DNA of 64,000 bases from JABDMH01 sp964428345 (lineage in GTDB: Bacteria > Bacteroidota > Bacteroidia > Chitinophagales > Saprospiraceae): the NCBI GenBank assembly GCA_964428345.1, contig CAYRYD010000013.1, positions 1-64,000 of the forward strand. Direction: 5' to 3'. Both the position numbers and the translations under genes were made by a program. Positions 42,024 through 51,713 of the stretch are shown piece after piece; the stretch's first letter is position 1; each line of letters opens with the position of its first letter. The notes beneath the pieces are model-generated. The model had not been told where the DNA came from and searched no databases. It saw only the letters and a list, made by a program, of their open reading frames with translations.

Positions 42024-43358
42024 TTAACCTTTTACCATTTTCTTTTCCAGATCCTCCAGGCTGACCCCTTTGGTTTCAGGCATGACGAATATTCCAAACA
42101 ACAACTGCAGGACCATCATCACCGCAAAAAAAGCAAAGAGGGGCCAGGGATTATCGCCTACCAGGTTGATAAAAAAGGGAGTCAGTGCAGTAATGAGGGC
42201 CGCAAAAACCCAATGTGTCCCCGAGCCCCAGGCCTGACCACTGGCCCGTACATCCGTCGGAAAAATTTCGGAGATAAAAACCCAGATCACCGCTCCCTGA
42301 CCAACAGCATGAGAAGCAATAAACATTAAAACAAAACTGAGCAGGATGATCTGGCTGGCATCGGTCGCATAAGCCCAGGAAACAACACTTAAGCTGATGA
42401 TATAGCCAACCGATCCTACAATAATCAGGGTCCGTCGGCCCATACGGTCAATCAGATACATACCCAGCAACGTAAATACCAGATTAACCACACCGATGCT
42501 GGTAGACTGAAACAAGGCATCTTCGGCTCCGATACCCGCAGCTTCCAGCAAGCGCGGCGCATAATATAAAACGAAATTGATGCCGGAGAGCTGATTAAAA
42601 AAAGCAATCAGAAAAGCCAGCATTAATGCATAATTATACTTACCCTGAAACAAGCCGTTTTTCACGGTGTGTGCAATTGAATGGGTAATATCGTACACAA
42701 CTTTATTGACCTGTTCTACGGTGGAATACATATGACCCAGCACCTGCCGGGCATCCGCTTCCCGGCCGGCTTTCAACAAGAGCCACCGGGGACTATCCGG
42801 TACGCCAAGCACCCAGATGCAATAGATCAATGCCGGAATGGCTTCCACCCCCAGCATCCAGCGCCAGGCATGCTCCTGTATCCAAAGACCAATAACATAG
42901 TTGGAAAGAAAGGCCACCAAAATACCCAGGACGATGTTAAACTGATACAAGGCGACCAGCTTACCCCGGTTGGCAGGTGAAGAGATTTCTGCAATGTAGG
43001 TGGGTGCAGCCACCGATGAAGCACCTACCCCCAGACCACCGATAAGACGAAAGAAGGAGAATGAGGCAGGGTCCCAGGCTAATCCGGATCCAACCGCCGA
43101 TACCAGGTAGAGGATACCAATCCAGAACAACGTCTTCTTTCGTCCGTAACGGTCACAGGGTATACCTCCAAAAAGAGCTCCGATCACTGTACCCCAAAGG
43201 GCTACCGACATAATAAAAACCCCATGGAAAAGCGGGCTGGTATTCCACAGGCGCTGGATGGGCTGATCGGCACCGGAAATGACGATCGTATCAAATCCGA
43301 ACAAAAAGCCGGCCAGAGCGACTGCAATCGACCAGCCGAAAACTTTGTTTTTCTGCAT
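42024..43358 (-). CDS. MFS sugar porter
   Basis: 444 residues, 12 membrane helices. Sugar porter signatures: GFDTIVISGA in helix 1, DRYGRKKTL after helix 2, the PxSPRWL motif as VPDSPRWLLLKAGR after helix 6, QLSGINFVLYYAP in helix 7, DRMGRRTL and a C-terminal PETKG(V). It imports a sugar by proton symport. With the GH32 gene downstream it probably takes up fructose or sucrose released outside the inner membrane. The first of the two genes, so its promoter controls both. Confidence 0.92.
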   Translation of the reverse strand: MQKNKVFGWSIAVALAGFLFGFDTIVISGADQPIQRLWNTSPLFHGVFIMSVALWGTVIGALFGGIPCDRYGRKKTLFWIGILYLVSAVGSGLAWDPASFSFFRLIGGLGVGASSVAAPTYIAEISSPANRGKLVALYQFNIVLGILVAFLSNYVIGLWIQEHAWRWMLGVEAIPALIYCIWVLGVPDSPRWLLLKAGREADARQVLGHMYSTVEQVNKVVYDITHSIAHTVKNGLFQGKYNYALMLAFLIAFFNQLSGINFVLYYAPRLLEAAGIGAEDALFQSTSIGVVNLVFTLLGMYLIDRMGRRTLIIVGSVGYIISLSVVSWAYATDASQIILLSFVLMFIASHAVGQGAVIWVFISEIFPTDVRASGQAWGSGTHWVFAALITALTPFFINLVGDNPWPLFAFFAVMMVLQLLFGIFVMPETKGVSLEDLEKKMVKG

Positions 43359-43723
43359 GTTGATTTTCGTTTTAGACTGATGAATATAATAAAATCAGCC
43401 AGGATGCTAATGACATCTTTGCAGGCAAATCCGACCACTGTTCTCTTGGAAAAAATGTTAAAAAATCAAGACAAAGAGAAATCTTAACATTCTCTGATAC
43501 ACTTTCTAAGGTTAGCCTGCGTTTGGTATTTATGTATTGAAAAAATACATCCACAAACCGGGAATTTTCAAAAAAGCACATTCCCGGATGTTCTCACGCT
43601 CAAATACGAATTTTAGTAGTACCAATAAATTTATTTCTGCCTGCAACAGATATGAAATTCTTATGCCTATTGGGGGAAAACTCTACCTATTACTTTTAGT
43701 TCACCTTTAAATAAAATTACATT
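43359..43723. other. Divergent intergenic region between the sugar porter and a lipoprotein
   Basis: About 365 bases with no supported gene. Should hold the promoters of the leftward fructan operon and the rightward lipoprotein. The short open frames here are not gene-like and I see no clear repeat or operator. Confidence 0.4.
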
Positions 43724-44596
43724 ATGAGAAAATTGTCATGGGGTTTTTTATTCCTCTTAATCCTGACCATCGCTGCGTGCGAAAAAGACTCGGACAATGC
43801 ACCGGATCCTGTTGATGAGCAACTGACCAATGAAGAAAAAGCAACCGAATTATTGATCAGTCTGGAAACAGGAGATACCTCCAAGGCAATGAAGTATATT
43901 GATCCGGATCAGTTTATCCAGCATAATCATCAGATGGAAGATGGCCGGCAGCCCTTTGTAGATGCTATGTTGAATGGTGAATTTGCAAACACCCAGGTCG
44001 AGATCATCCGTACTTTATCCGATGAAAACCTGGTCGCCCTGCATTCCGAATATACCATCAGCGGGGAGCAAAAAATCGCATTTGATGTCTTCCGTTTTGA
44101 AAATGGACTGATGGTCGAACACTGGGACAATTTCCAGGCAAATCAGCCGGAAAATACCAGTGGCCGCCGGATGACGGATGGACCGAGTACGATAAGTGAT
44201 CTGGACAAGACCGAAAACAACCGGTCAATTGTCAATGATTTTATTACCCGGGTTATGATTGAGGGAGACTACCCTCTGACCGCCGAATTTCTCCCGGAAG
44301 ACGGAAATCTGATACAACACAATCCGATGATGGCCGATAGCCTTTCCGGTTTTCTGGCTGCCATGGATTCACTGTCCGCCCAGCAATTCACCTTACAATA
44401 TGAAACCCGGCATCAAACCATAGCTATGGGCAATTTCGTGCTGACTTTGAGCGAAGGTCTCTATGGTCAACCGGCACAGGCTGCTGCTTTCTATGACCTT
44501 TTTCGCCTTGAAAACGATAAAATCGTGGAACACTGGGATGTGATCGAGACGATTCCGGCACAGGAAGTCTGGTCAAACCCAAACGGCAAATTTTAG
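43724..44596 (+). CDS. Lipoprotein with two SnoaL-like (NTF2-fold) domains
   Basis: 290 residues. Lipoprotein signal (FLFLLILTIAACEKDS). Two NTF2-like domains in tandem: EKATELLISLETGDTSKAMKYIDPDQFIQHNHQMEDGRQPF and then NRSIVNDFITRVMIEGDYPLTAEFLPEDGNLIQHNPMMADSL in outline, each ending VFRFENGLMVEHWDN / LFRLENDKIVEHWDV. The paired I-Q-H-N and E-H-W-D motifs are those of SnoaL-type aldol-condensing cyclases and related epimerases. Ligand unknown. Not in an operon; a strong terminator follows. Confidence 0.82.
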   Translation: MRKLSWGFLFLLILTIAACEKDSDNAPDPVDEQLTNEEKATELLISLETGDTSKAMKYIDPDQFIQHNHQMEDGRQPFVDAMLNGEFANTQVEIIRTLSDENLVALHSEYTISGEQKIAFDVFRFENGLMVEHWDNFQANQPENTSGRRMTDGPSTISDLDKTENNRSIVNDFITRVMIEGDYPLTAEFLPEDGNLIQHNPMMADSLSGFLAAMDSLSAQQFTLQYETRHQTIAMGNFVLTLSEGLYGQPAQAAAFYDLFRLENDKIVEHWDVIETIPAQEVWSNPNGKF

Positions 44597-44661
44597 ATAA
44601 AACTTTTTCTTTCAAAAAGGGCAGTTATCCTGCCATTTTGTTCATACCAAATGTTTTCGGC

Positions 44662-44687
44662 GGGCCTGCCAGGGGGCAGGCCCTTTT
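44662..44687 (+). terminator. Rho-independent terminator
   Basis: GGGCCTGCC and GGCAGGCCC pair perfectly around AGGG and are followed by TTTT. Lies 65 bases after the SnoaL lipoprotein stop. Confidence 0.85.
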
Positions 44688-44986
44688 CATTAAACCTGGG
44701 AAGTCCCTGCGTGGCCGATTATTTCTTTATGGCTGATAAAAATTATTTCAATTCATAATCATAATATAGAGACAGAAAACAGCTGATTTTTCAAATTTAA
44801 TCCCGGCAAATCCAGAAAGTCCACTCACAATGATTTGCCGACCAGGCAAAGACCAAAGCAGGTTTAGTTACTTTCTAAAAAATAAATACACCTGGCAATA
44901 GGGGTACTCCTTCATCTTCTGCATCATGGTTTAGGTAAAGGATATGATTCCGATTTGATAAACTATGTAAAACAGCCTGGATAATT
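44688..44986. other. Intergenic stretch upstream of the second TonB receptor
   Basis: About 300 AT-rich bases after the terminator. No gene. It should contain the promoter of the receptor, but I see no clear TAnnTTTG element. Confidence 0.4.
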
Positions 44987-47359
44987 ATGAAAACCCTTGC
45001 CTTCCTTTTGGCATGCATCGCCATGCCGTTAATAACTATTGCCCAAACTCACATTCAGACCTTCCGGGGTACCGTCTTTGAACAGGAAACCCTGATGCCT
45101 TTGACCGGTGCCAATGTGGTGATTGAAAATACCGGGCTCGGCACGAGTACCGACGCAGACGGCCACTTTGTCATCGAACAGGTACCAGCCGGACGCCGGA
45201 ATATTACGGTGACCTACCTGGGTTATGAACCGGTCATTATCAACGATGTACTGATTACGACCGGCAAAGAACTGGTGATGGAAATCGGGATGACGGAGGC
45301 ACTCGTAGCGATGCAGGAAATTGTCATCAAAGCCAACAGCGATAAATCCGTTCCCCTCAATGAAATGGCGATAGCCAGTGCGCGGTCTTTCTCGGTTGAA
45401 GAAACCGGTCGTTATGCCTCAAGTTTGTTTGATCCGGCCCGGATGGCCATGAATTTTGCCGGTGTCTCCACCACCGGAGGCACTTCCGACCTGTTTAATG
45501 AAATCATTGTGCGCGGAAATTCACCCAGGGGTGTATTGTGGCGTCTGGAAGGTATCGAAATACCCAATCCCAATCACTTTGGGGGTCTGGGCAACAGCGG
45601 AGGAGGCATCAGTATGCTGAGCAGCAGTCTGATCGCTTCGTCCGATTTTTACACCGGCGCCTTCCCGGCTGAATTCGGGAATGCGACCGCCGGTGCTTTT
45701 GACCTCAATCTGCGTAAAGGCAATAATCAGAAAAGAGAGCATGCTTTTATGCTGGGTATTCTGGGTACAGAGGTGGCTACCGAAGGGCCCCTGGGTAAAC
45801 CAGGAGATGGCAGCTATTTGCTGAATTTCCGATATTCGACGCTGGGTATTCTGCAGAAAATCGGACTTAACCCGGTGGGAGATGTTCTTCCGGAATACGG
45901 AGATTTATCTTTTAATATCTACCTGCCAAAATCCTCGTGGGGAACCTTTAATATTTTTGGTCTGGCGGGAAAAAACCGGGCCTATTTCGAACCTGTTGCC
46001 GATTCCACCCGATGGGAAGAAACCGATGATGACTCTGGATTTAATGAACGGCAAACTACCGGCACGCTTGGACTTTCTCACAAACTTCTGATGGGTGGTC
46101 AACGATATCTTCATACGGTCATCGCCGCTTCTACTGATCAGAACACCAACGACGATTACCATCTCGATGCAAATGATCAATACCGGTATATCAAGGAATT
46201 TGAAAACCGTTTTAATAATCAAATCTACCGGGTGAGCAGCACCTATCATCAAAAATTAAACGCCAAAAACAGTTTTAAAACCGGGGTCATTGCGAGCTAT
46301 CACCAATTCGATTTTTACGCACGTGATTATGATCAAAATGCCGAAAACTATGAGACTTATTTACAAGACACAGGATCGGCTATGCAATTTCAGGGTTTTA
46401 TTCAGTGGAAGCATCGTTTCAATGAAAGCCTGACCGGTACCGCGGGGTTACACGGTAACTATTTTGCACTCACTAAAAAAGGGAGCCTTGAACCCCGTCT
46501 TGCCCTTAAATGGCAGTCGAACGAAAAACAAGCCTGGTATCTTGCTATGGGATTGCATTCGAAACCAGAGCATCCGGTTTTTTATTTTACCGAAACTACA
46601 TTGCCAGGCGAAGACAGGACCCTTCCCAACCGCCACCTCGACTACATCAAGTCGGCCCACCTGGTCCTGGGATACGACTACCGGATAAACAGGAATTTCA
46701 GAATAAAAACGGAAATTTATTACCAGCATCTATACGATGTACCGGTAGAAGCAGTGACGGGCAGCCGTAAATCGATTCTCAATACCCTCGATGTCTGGGA
46801 TATCATTCGCGGTTACGAAGCAAGGGCGGAAGGGTACGGCAGGAATTATGGCATCGATATCACCCTGGAGAAAAATTTTAGTGATTCGTATTATTTCCTG
46901 TTAACCGGAAGCCTTTTCAATTCACAATTCCAAACCTGGTCAGGAAATTGGTATAACACTCGATTTAACAGTATGTATCAGACAAACCTGTTAGCCGGAA
47001 AAGAATTTGTTTCCGGAAAAAACCGTAACCGGATCCTCGGTTTTAACGGAAAAATAGTACTTAACGGTGGTAACCGGGTGACGCCCATTGATCTTCCGGC
47101 ATCCCGGGATGAGGGCCATACGGTCAGGAATGAAACCCGTTTTCTCGCTACCTCTGTTGGTCAGTACTATCGCTTTGATATTGGTTTGAGCTACAAAATT
47201 ATCCGGACAAAAATAACCCATGCCTTTATGTTTGACATTCAGAATGTCACCAATCACCTCAACCGCCTGGATAATTATTACAACCGCACTTCAGGAGAGA
47301 TTGGGTATGATACCCATACCGGTTTATTTCCGGTATTGAATTACCGCATCGAATTTTAG
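44987..47359 (+). CDS. TonB-dependent outer-membrane receptor (carboxypeptidase-regulatory N-terminus)
   Basis: 790 residues. Signal peptide MKTLAFLLACIAMPLITIAQ. Carboxypeptidase-regulatory domain (FRGTVFEQETLMPLTGANVVIENTGLGTSTDADGHFVIEQVPAGRRNITVTYLGYE, in outline), then a plug with ARSFSVEETGRYASSLFDPARMAMNFAGVS and IIVRGNSPRGVLWRLEGIEIPNPNHFGG in outline, then a 22-strand barrel to the C-terminal NYRIEF. The final Phe after alternating hydrophobics is the expected insertion signal. No SusD partner, so a peptide, metal or other small cargo is likelier than glycans. Unrelated in detail to the receptor at 32131. Convergent with the sugar-dehydrogenase gene. Confidence 0.9.
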   Translation: MKTLAFLLACIAMPLITIAQTHIQTFRGTVFEQETLMPLTGANVVIENTGLGTSTDADGHFVIEQVPAGRRNITVTYLGYEPVIINDVLITTGKELVMEIGMTEALVAMQEIVIKANSDKSVPLNEMAIASARSFSVEETGRYASSLFDPARMAMNFAGVSTTGGTSDLFNEIIVRGNSPRGVLWRLEGIEIPNPNHFGGLGNSGGGISMLSSSLIASSDFYTGAFPAEFGNATAGAFDLNLRKGNNQKREHAFMLGILGTEVATEGPLGKPGDGSYLLNFRYSTLGILQKIGLNPVGDVLPEYGDLSFNIYLPKSSWGTFNIFGLAGKNRAYFEPVADSTRWEETDDDSGFNERQTTGTLGLSHKLLMGGQRYLHTVIAASTDQNTNDDYHLDANDQYRYIKEFENRFNNQIYRVSSTYHQKLNAKNSFKTGVIASYHQFDFYARDYDQNAENYETYLQDTGSAMQFQGFIQWKHRFNESLTGTAGLHGNYFALTKKGSLEPRLALKWQSNEKQAWYLAMGLHSKPEHPVFYFTETTLPGEDRTLPNRHLDYIKSAHLVLGYDYRINRNFRIKTEIYYQHLYDVPVEAVTGSRKSILNTLDVWDIIRGYEARAEGYGRNYGIDITLEKNFSDSYYFLLTGSLFNSQFQTWSGNWYNTRFNSMYQTNLLAGKEFVSGKNRNRILGFNGKIVLNGGNRVTPIDLPASRDEGHTVRNETRFLATSVGQYYRFDIGLSYKIIRTKITHAFMFDIQNVTNHLNRLDNYYNRTSGEIGYDTHTGLFPVLNYRIEF

Positions 47360-47423
47360 GAAATCATTGTCCAGATCCTGACAAAAATCGCAGGCTGACC
47401 GGCAATGCATGCAATTAATATCA

Positions 47424-47464
47424 AGGACTGATCCCCTTACAGAGGTGGGGATTAGTCCTTTTGA
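47424..47464 (+). terminator. Rho-independent terminator between convergent genes
   Basis: AGGACTGATCCCC and GGGGATTAGTCCT pair over 13 bases (one G-T) around TTACAGAGGT, followed by six T residues. It sits between the TonB receptor and the leftward sugar-dehydrogenase gene and works best for the plus strand. Confidence 0.85.
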
Positions 47465-47472
47465 AATGCAGA

Positions 47473-49164
47473 TTAACTTGCCGGCTTTCCTAACCGGTAG
47501 ATTTTACCATCAGCCTTGGTCATGATATAGACATTGTCTTCTGCATCCCTGCCAAAACGTAAATCTACCCGGGTGGTGCCGGTTAGCTTCACGAGATCGG
47601 AAGGCTGCCCATCCAGCGAAATACGCCATTCATAGACATTGGCCTGTTTACCAGGCAATATCTCGCTACTGTTGATAAACAACAAACGCCCCCTCACTAT
47701 ATCGCCAAATATGTACTTGCCTTTTAATTCCGGGATGGCATCGCTGATAATCTCGTAACCTCCGGAGATGGCATTTCCTTCTTCATGATCATACTGGGCG
47801 ATAGGATAGGTATATTCCGTTTCGTCTTTTCCCGGTAAAGGATAAACATTACTCATATTCACATAGGGATTCAGGACAAAAGTCCCTTCCCGGTAAGGCC
47901 AGCCGTAATTATTTCCCGGAAGGATCAGATTGACCTCCTCAATACGATGATGGCCAATGCAGGTTGCCAGCATTCGTCCCTGATCATCCCAGGTCAGGCG
48001 GTGCGGGTTCCGAAATCCGTAAGCATATACCTCCGGTAGCTTATCTGGGGCCTGGGCAAATGGATTATCCTCCGGAATGCCGTAATGGCCATTTTTACTG
48101 TTTGACCCTAACGGATCAATCCTTAAGATGGTACTCCACACCGTACCCGGATTATCAGCCAGGAAAACATATCCATTCTCGGCACTACCGCCATCGCCTA
48201 TTCCGATGAATAATTTTCCAAAATCGCTATCACCAGGTTTTACATCCGGTCTGAAAGCAATTTCCTGCATGCCATGGATTCCGGTCACCATATTTACCCT
48301 AAACAGTTCGCGTTCGGTCACTTCAAATGGCCGGGCGGCAGGATTATTGATTTTCAACTCCGACAGAACCCATTGTAAGGTCACCTTGATGGAATCGGCA
48401 TACTCAAAATCGGCTGGTGCTGTTCCAGGTGGTTCGGTATGAGATACATATAAAAGGCCATTTTGCAGAAATTCCGGATGAAAGGCAAAACTACCAAATC
48501 CGGTTGCCAGTCCAGGCTTATGGATAAAATCAGGATACAAAATATTGAGGTCCAGTACCAATTGCGGTTTCTGGTTAACGATTTCATAAAACTGCCCCCG
48601 GAGATCGGCCACAAACAGGCGTCTGGACCCGGGGATGTGATCCATCTTGACAATCCGGGTTCGTGGCATTTCATCACTGGAAAATGGTATTTGGGTAACG
48701 AATTCCATGTCAACGACGACTCCGCTATTTTCAATCGGCCTTTCGATCGGATTGCTCAGTGCCAGACTATCTTCTGCGGCTGCCGGTACCGGCTTATCGA
48801 AGGTATGAAGGTATGCAATCAGCTGTTCCATTTTGGTGTCTGAATACGTGCCAAATGGTGGCATGTAAACATGGTATTTATCAAATAACTGACGGGCTCT
48901 TTCATCACCCCCATCAATCAAGTCCGGAGAATTGCGAATAAACCTGGCGATCCAGTCGGCAGAAACCTCCCGGGTAATCCCAGCCAGGTTCGGACCAATG
49001 CCGTCCTGTCTGAAGTTATGGCACGGACTGCAATCCTGAGCGAAAGTACGTTGCCCGGCAGCAATTAGTGCCGGATCAGTCGATATGGCAGCGGGTTCTG
49101 GCCGGTCTGACTGGCACGAAAAATAAAATCCAGTCACCAGTAAAAGAAAATAAATGCGGAACAC
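47473..49164 (-). CDS. Cytochrome c - PQQ-dependent sugar dehydrogenase (GSDH) lipoprotein
   Basis: 563 residues. Lipidated Cys17 (GFYFSCQSD). N-terminal cytochrome c domain with heme motif CSPCH (Cys45, Cys48, His49). Then a GSDH/Aldose-sugar-dehydrogenase beta-propeller: RLFVADLRGQFYEI, GFGSFAFHPEFLQNGLLYVSH, LFIGIGDGGSAENG, FRNPHRLTWDDQGRMLATCIGH, NNYGWPYREG. The family oxidises aldoses or similar with PQQ; here electrons would pass to the fused heme. Periplasmic or surface-bound. Convergent to the TonB receptor. Confidence 0.85.
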   Translation of the reverse strand: MFRIYFLLLVTGFYFSCQSDRPEPAAISTDPALIAAGQRTFAQDCSPCHNFRQDGIGPNLAGITREVSADWIARFIRNSPDLIDGGDERARQLFDKYHVYMPPFGTYSDTKMEQLIAYLHTFDKPVPAAAEDSLALSNPIERPIENSGVVVDMEFVTQIPFSSDEMPRTRIVKMDHIPGSRRLFVADLRGQFYEIVNQKPQLVLDLNILYPDFIHKPGLATGFGSFAFHPEFLQNGLLYVSHTEPPGTAPADFEYADSIKVTLQWVLSELKINNPAARPFEVTERELFRVNMVTGIHGMQEIAFRPDVKPGDSDFGKLFIGIGDGGSAENGYVFLADNPGTVWSTILRIDPLGSNSKNGHYGIPEDNPFAQAPDKLPEVYAYGFRNPHRLTWDDQGRMLATCIGHHRIEEVNLILPGNNYGWPYREGTFVLNPYVNMSNVYPLPGKDETEYTYPIAQYDHEEGNAISGGYEIISDAIPELKGKYIFGDIVRGRLLFINSSEILPGKQANVYEWRISLDGQPSDLVKLTGTTRVDLRFGRDAEDNVYIMTKADGKIYRLGKPAS

Positions 49165-49314
49165 AAGCGGTGTTTTTACAATGATACATAAAAATCGAAT
49201 GGCCTTGAACGATCAATTCAATCCAATATCGTCATCAATGGTCGCCTATTAAAAAGGCAGGGACCATCCCTGCCTTTCCGTTTTCTCTATTTATTAATCC
49301 GTGCGGATTCATGT

Positions 49315-50514
49315 TTATTCACTAGCCATAATAAAAAGAGGCAGCATCTCAAAATCCCGGTAGATAGGATGCAACTTTTCGGTATCATAGTGTTTCCTGA
49401 CATTGACCAGTTTCTTGGTGGCGGTGACCACTTCGATAGGTACATGGTCATAGCGGCCATTCTTCAGGACAACCAGCCTGCCGTGAATGCCTCTGAGGAT
49501 CAGGTCAAGAGCCATCGTTCCATAAGCCATGGGTACAATCGAATCGATGGCATCAGGATCACCACAGCGGACCAGATAACCCAATTTCTGGGTAATGTTG
49601 TTGATGGTTTGACCGTTATTGTATTTGGGTGAAAGTTCCTTTAGCTTGGCAGATACCATATCGCCAATTCCTCCCAGTTTGGCATGACCATAAGCATCTT
49701 TCTCCGCACTTTCAAACATCATCTCACCTCCTTCAAAAACCGCTCCTTCCGATACCAGACAGATGGCGTAGTTACTCGGATTGTTTCTGCGATCGGCCAC
49801 CATCAGTTCCGTTAATTGCTCAACGTTAAAGGGATGCTCCGGAATGAGACACCGGTTGGCTGCACCCGCCATCGTTGGCAACATGGCAGTAAAGCCGGCA
49901 TACCGGCCGAAAACCTCCAACACCATGAACCGCTCATGCGACCCCGCTGAAGTACGCAGGTTATTTGTCATGTGGATGGTCCGGGTTACACAGGTACTAA
50001 AACCAATGCAATAATCGGTGCCCGGCACATCGTTGTCCATCGTCTTTGGGATAGCATTGACATTAACACCCTGACGGAAAAGATGCACCGAATAGCTGAG
50101 GGTGTCATCACCGCCAATCGTGATCAGGTAATCGATGCCGATCCACTCCAGGTTTTTAATGACTTCAGGAGTCATATCATTGTACTCTGCATTATAAACA
50201 TCCTTAAGATGTTCGGGCACCCGGTCCTTGGCAGTATGGCTGGGCCGGGTACGGGAAGTATGGAGAAAAGTGCCTCCGGTTCGGGCTGCCCGGTCAACGA
50301 CCGTCTGGGTCAATTCTATAAAGTTATTGCTGTTGTCATACTTTTTGTCACGCACCACATCAATAATGCCTCCCCATCCTCTGCGCAAACCAATAATGCG
50401 GTAACCTTCACGGAGTGCCCTTACCGTCACCGCCCGGATAGCCGGGTTCAAGCCGGGTACATCACCGCCACCGGTTAATATGCCGATCGTGCCTTTTGAT
50501 CCAATATTTGCCAT
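49315..50514 (-). CDS. 6-phosphofructokinase, PPi-type signature (group III)
   Basis: 399 residues. The opening GTIGILTGGGDVPGLNPAIRAV is the PFK nucleotide region. The switch residues are GGDDT (second Asp where ATP enzymes have Gly) and PKTMDND (Lys in place of Gly), the pair known from pyrophosphate-dependent PFKs. F6P residues include FSTCVTRTIHMTNNLRTSAGSHERFMVLEVFGR in outline. It would make fructose-1,6-bisphosphate reversibly with PPi. A second PFK with ATP-type Gly residues lies upstream on the same strand, so this strain codes both kinds. Confidence 0.88.
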   Translation of the reverse strand: MANIGSKGTIGILTGGGDVPGLNPAIRAVTVRALREGYRIIGLRRGWGGIIDVVRDKKYDNSNNFIELTQTVVDRAARTGGTFLHTSRTRPSHTAKDRVPEHLKDVYNAEYNDMTPEVIKNLEWIGIDYLITIGGDDTLSYSVHLFRQGVNVNAIPKTMDNDVPGTDYCIGFSTCVTRTIHMTNNLRTSAGSHERFMVLEVFGRYAGFTAMLPTMAGAANRCLIPEHPFNVEQLTELMVADRRNNPSNYAICLVSEGAVFEGGEMMFESAEKDAYGHAKLGGIGDMVSAKLKELSPKYNNGQTINNITQKLGYLVRCGDPDAIDSIVPMAYGTMALDLILRGIHGRLVVLKNGRYDHVPIEVVTATKKLVNVRKHYDTEKLHPIYRDFEMLPLFIMASE

Positions 50515-50729
50515 GTTGGTATATATTTTAGATTCCTGTTAAAAAAGAGGCGCCAAATTAAGAAAAGCTTTTAGACAGCAAGCAGATAAAGACCTTTTTT
50601 CTTGCAATCGCGAATATCCATCAGCATTCACATGGCCGATTACTCTAAAGAAAGGCGACCAGGAGATCAACTTACGGGAACAGCCGATTACGTTTTAACC
50701 CAATCACTCTTCCAGCCTGGATCGAATCT

Positions 50730-51713
50730 TCAAAGAGACAGTAATTCCGCCAGATTCAGGATTTCCTTCTCAATGGCTTTGGTCTTCTTAATGGCATCGG
50801 CCATTGGAACGTATACAATCTGATTATCGTGAATACCACACATTACGTTGCGCTGCCCCTTCAACAAACCTTCAACGGCGGCATGACCGGTCCGGCTGGC
50901 AAGCATCCGGTCCATGGCTGTGGGTGACCCTCCACGCTGAAGGTGACCAATGACCGCCACCTTCACTTCATAATCGGTGAGCCGTTTGGCGACCATCTCC
51001 GAGACCTGCTGGGCGGACCCATTCTCGTTGCCTTCAGCTACAATCACCAGGCCGAATAGCCGTTTTCGCTTCAGCATTTTCTTCAGGAACGCCAGGAGGG
51101 ACTCGACATCCTGTTTCAACTCCGGTATCAGCACCCCTCCGGCCCCGCTACCTACCGCCGTATACAAAGCTATATATCCGGAATGCCGTCCCATCACTTC
51201 TACAAAAAATAACCGGTTGTGGGAATCAGCAGTGTCACGGATTTTGTCAACCGCTTCAATTGCCGTATTGACCGCAGTATCAAAACCGATGGTAAAATCG
51301 GTGCCAAACAAATCATTATCAATGGTGCCCGGAAGTCCGATGATGGGGACGTCGTATTCTTTTTCAAAGATATTGGCCCCGGTCAGGGTTCCGTTTCCAC
51401 CGATCGCAATCAATGCATCAATATCATGAGCCAACAGGGTATCGAAGGCCATCTTCCTGCCTTCTTTGGTCCGGAAACGCTCGCTCCTGGCGGTTTTTAA
51501 AATAGTTCCTCCGCGGTGGATAATATTAGCCACATCATTGGTCTCCAGTCTTTGCACCTCTCCCTCGATCATTCCCTCAAATCCGTTGTAAATGCCATAG
51601 GTATGGAGATCATGGAATGCCGCAGTGCGCACGATGGCCCTTACTGCCGCATTCATACCAGGAGCATCACCTCCTGAACAGAACACTCCGATTCTCCTGA
51701 TTTCTCTGCTCAT
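50730..51713 (-). CDS. pfkA: ATP-dependent 6-phosphofructokinase
   Basis: 327 residues, usual PfkA length. RIGVFCSGGDAPGMNAAVRAIV, then GGNGTLTGA and GLPGTIDND. Gly at the two switch positions marks the ATP-type enzyme. The nucleotide motif reads G-G-N-G where the classic E. coli-like enzyme reads G-G-D-G; the Mg-ATP-contacting Asp is thus replaced by Asn. Catalytic Asp in TIDND and substrate residues (GFDTAVNTAIEAVDKIRDTADSHNRLFFVEVMGR, in outline) are intact. Overlaps the stop of the upstream sugar kinase gene by four bases. Confidence 0.88.
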   Translation of the reverse strand: MSREIRRIGVFCSGGDAPGMNAAVRAIVRTAAFHDLHTYGIYNGFEGMIEGEVQRLETNDVANIIHRGGTILKTARSERFRTKEGRKMAFDTLLAHDIDALIAIGGNGTLTGANIFEKEYDVPIIGLPGTIDNDLFGTDFTIGFDTAVNTAIEAVDKIRDTADSHNRLFFVEVMGRHSGYIALYTAVGSGAGGVLIPELKQDVESLLAFLKKMLKRKRLFGLVIVAEGNENGSAQQVSEMVAKRLTDYEVKVAVIGHLQRGGSPTAMDRMLASRTGHAAVEGLLKGQRNVMCGIHDNQIVYVPMADAIKKTKAIEKEILNLAELLSL

